The translations under genes and the position numbers were made by a program. Below, in pieces: positions 6,913-8,720 of a stretch of DNA of 8,720 bases (its first letter is position 1; each line of letters starts with the position of its first letter). The notes beneath the pieces are model-generated. The model was not told the origin of the DNA and made no database searches. It saw only the letters and a list, made by a program, of their open reading frames with translations. This stretch comes from Nitrospirota bacterium. Lineage in GTDB: Bacteria; Nitrospirota; Thermodesulfovibrionia; Thermodesulfovibrionales; JdFR-88. Where the stretch lies: the NCBI GenBank assembly GCA_021819985.1, contig JAKAEG010000125.1:1-8720 (forward strand), in the 5' to 3' direction.

Positions 6913-7062
6913 TCTGGCAGGTTGTTGAAAAAGCCCGGATTTCAAAAAGACGTCATGCCCGAGGTTATTAATCGGGCATCCAATTTGACTTGTTTTTAAA
7001 TGGATTCCCGTCTACGCGGGAATGACCGAAATCATAATAGAGTTTTTCAACAGACTGCTAGA
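6913..7062. mobile_element. MITE-like element with 20-bp terminal inverted repeats
   Basis: The left end TCTGGCAGGTTGTTGAAAAA (6913-6932) and the inverted right end (7043-7062) match at 17 of 20 positions, with a perfect TGTTGAAAAA core. Inside are two hairpins: ATGCCCGA (6955-6962) with TCGGGCAT (6972-6979), and ATTCCCG (7004-7010) with CGGGAAT (7017-7023). There is no coding capacity, and 150 bp with terminal inverted repeats fits a miniature inverted-repeat transposable element. No clear target-site duplication is visible. It fills nearly the whole glgB-acs gap, ending 2 bases before the acs ribosome site, and its hairpins could act on the glgB transcript 3' end. Only one copy is in the window, so mobility is inferred. 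Confidence 0.75.
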
Positions 7063-7082
7063 AAAGAGGAGGCGCCTTAGAA

Positions 7083-8720
7083 ATGTCAGAAACTGAAAAA
7101 ACAAAAATGGGCATAGATGTCCTCCTTTCTGAAAAAAGGGTTTTTCCGCCCCGTCCGGAGGCAAGCGCAAGGGCGCATATAAAGAGCATGGAGGAATACG
7201 AGCGGATATATAAAAGATCCGTTGAAGACCCCGAAGGTTTTTGGGCGGAAATAGCCGGAACGCACATCGACTGGTTTAAGAAATGGGACAAGGTCCTCGA
7301 ATACGATTTCACGAAGCCTTTCATAAAATGGTTCCAGGGCGGCAAGCTTAACGCCTCTTACAATTGCCTGGACAGGCATGTGATGACTGCCCGCAGGAAC
7401 AAGGCCGCCCTGGTATGGGAGACCGACAACGGAGCGTATTACACCTACACATATCAGCAGCTTTTCGTTGAGGTCAACCGGTTTGCAAACGTGCTTAAAA
7501 AACACGGTATCGGAAAAGGCGACAGGGTAACGCTTTACATGCCCATGGTCCCGGAACTGCCGATCGCGATGCTTGCCTGCGCAAGGATAGGCGCAATACA
7601 CAGCGTGGTGTTCGGGGGCTTTTCGGCTCAGTCACTGAGCGACAGGATAAACGATTGCAAGTCCAAAATGGTAATAACTGCGGACGAGGGCCTGAGAGGC
7701 GGAAGGCGCATCCCGCTTAAGGCCAATGTGGACCATGCCCTGAACACATGCCCAGGGGTGGAGAAGGTGATCGTGGTCCGCCGGACTTCGGGCGCTGTGG
7801 ACATCACTCCGGAGAGGGATTTCTGGTGGCACCATGAGATGTGCGCCAGGGACATTTCGAATTACTGCGAACCCGTCCCGATGGACGCCGAAGACCCGCT
7901 GTTCATTCTTTACACGTCAGGTTCAACCGGCAAGCCCAAAGGGGTGCTCCATACGACCGGGGGCTATATGGTATTTTCGAACCTCACGTTCAAATGGATC
8001 TTCGATTATCATGACGAGGACATTCATTTCTGCACCGCGGACGTCGGGTGGATAACCGGGCACACCTATATAGTTTACGGACCGCTTTCTGAAGGCGCGA
8101 CTTCTCTTATGTTCGAGGGGGTCCCCGCGTATCCAGACCCGGGAAGGTTATGGGACATAGTTGACAAGCACGGCGTGAACATAATCTATACCGCCCCGAC
8201 CGTTATAAGGGCGCTTATGCGCGAAGGCACATCCTGGGTAAAAGGGCACGACCTTTCATCTCTCAAGGTGCTTGGTACCGTTGGAGAGCCCATAAACCCG
8301 GAGGCCTGGATGTGGTATCACACGTTTGTGGGCAGGTGCAAGCTTCCTGTCGTGGACACTTGGTGGCAGACCGAAACGGGCGGCATACTGATTACTCCCT
8401 TGCCAGGCGCAATGCCTGTTAAACCGGGCTCCGCAAGCAGACCTTTCCCGGGAATAGTGCCCCAGGTCGTCAGGGAAAACGGGCAGCCCGCAAATACAAA
8501 CGAGGGCGGATATCTTGTAATAGACAAGCCATGGCCAGGAATGATTAGGGGCACATATGGCGACCCTGATAACGCGAGGATAAGAGAGGTTTACTTCAGC
8601 CGGTTCCCCGGGAAATATTTCTCCGGCGACGGGGCCAGGGTGGATGCGGACGGCGACTTCTGGCTTATGGGCAGGATAGATGACGTCCTCAATGTATCGG
8701 GGCACAGGATCGGCACGGCC
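7083..8720 (+). CDS. acs: AMP-forming acetyl-CoA synthetase, 3' end outside window
   Basis: Activates acetate with ATP and CoA to acetyl-CoA, AMP and PPi in the cytoplasm. The frame is open for 546 codons to the window edge; about 100 C-terminal residues, including the catalytic Lys of the mobile domain, are not seen. Family motifs: the N-terminal ACAS segment (about 38-95, YERIYKRSVEDPEGFW), the P-loop YTSGSTGKPKG (277-287), DVGWITGHTYIVYGPL (320-335), GTVGEPINPEAW (398-409), DTWWQTETGG (425-434), and YFSGDGARVDADGDFWLMGR then DDVLNVSGHRIGT (512-545). Val400 and Trp428 match the residues that size the pocket for acetate in the Salmonella enzyme; Ile324 stands where that enzyme has Val, a mild change. 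AGAGGAGG (7065-7072) lies 10 nt before the ATG, slightly long. No promoter is evident between the upstream inverted-repeat element and the gene, so co-transcription with glgB is possible. Confidence 0.95.
   Translation, partial: MSETEKTKMGIDVLLSEKRVFPPRPEASARAHIKSMEEYERIYKRSVEDPEGFWAEIAGTHIDWFKKWDKVLEYDFTKPFIKWFQGGKLNASYNCLDRHVMTARRNKAALVWETDNGAYYTYTYQQLFVEVNRFANVLKKHGIGKGDRVTLYMPMVPELPIAMLACARIGAIHSVVFGGFSAQSLSDRINDCKSKMVITADEGLRGGRRIPLKANVDHALNTCPGVEKVIVVRRTSGAVDITPERDFWWHHEMCARDISNYCEPVPMDAEDPLFILYTSGSTGKPKGVLHTTGGYMVFSNLTFKWIFDYHDEDIHFCTADVGWITGHTYIVYGPLSEGATSLMFEGVPAYPDPGRLWDIVDKHGVNIIYTAPTVIRALMREGTSWVKGHDLSSLKVLGTVGEPINPEAWMWYHTFVGRCKLPVVDTWWQTETGGILITPLPGAMPVKPGSASRPFPGIVPQVVRENGQPANTNEGGYLVIDKPWPGMIRGTYGDPDNARIREVYFSRFPGKYFSGDGARVDADGDFWLMGRIDDVLNVSGHRIGTA

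Noticed and set aside
6985..7038. Outward promoter inside the inverted-repeat element (TTGACT at 6985, CATAAT at 7033)
   Set aside because: The two hexamers are 42 bases apart, far from workable spacing, and neither has a suitable partner.
1..8720. CRISPR array, toxin-antitoxin, phage or defence genes
   Set aside because: No repeat-spacer pattern and no matching protein families on either strand.

Overview
The window reads as a chromosomal segment from an anaerobic, mid-GC bacterium, most plausibly Desulfobacterota (syntrophic or sulfate-reducing type) or Nitrospirota. This is inferred only from gene content (a cysteine-type multi-cluster formate dehydrogenase, AMP-forming acetyl-CoA synthetase, glycogen branching enzyme) and from the style of a dispersed inverted-repeat element; taxonomy is not proven. 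All recognised genes are on the + strand.

Region 1 (1-984) is the 3' part of a molybdopterin oxidoreductase that looks decayed: an apparent frameshift in an A6 run, an internal deletion in the C-terminal domain and a truncated end. Region 2 (about 996-3743) is the regulatory highlight. A ZTP (pfl-type) riboswitch with a covarying pseudoknot sits directly before the ribosome binding site of a complete 883-residue formate dehydrogenase catalytic subunit (fdhA). The 3' half of riboswitch stem P1 is also a perfect 6-base complement of the fdhA Shine-Dalgarno, which suggests a translational ON switch tying formate/CO2 chemistry to 10-formyl-tetrahydrofolate status.

Region 3 (3744-4867) contains no intact gene. 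It has an unassigned stretch, an NmrA-like NAD(P)-binding reductase gene disabled at its start and by an in-frame TGA, a strong GC hairpin, and the isolated 3' part of a tRNA-Gly (anticodon loop to discriminator base) with no matching 5' half. That fragment is the usual footprint of site-specific integration into a tRNA gene.

Region 4 (4897-8720) is intact again: a candidate promoter, glgB (638 aa, glycogen branching enzyme), a 150-bp MITE-like element with 20-bp terminal inverted repeats, and acs (acetyl-CoA synthetase), which runs off the window end. Together the intact genes concern formate/one-carbon metabolism, acetate activation and carbon storage. I see no CRISPR array, toxin-antitoxin pair, defence system or complete transposase. 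The items most worth following are the riboswitch-fdhA pairing and the tRNA-Gly scar.
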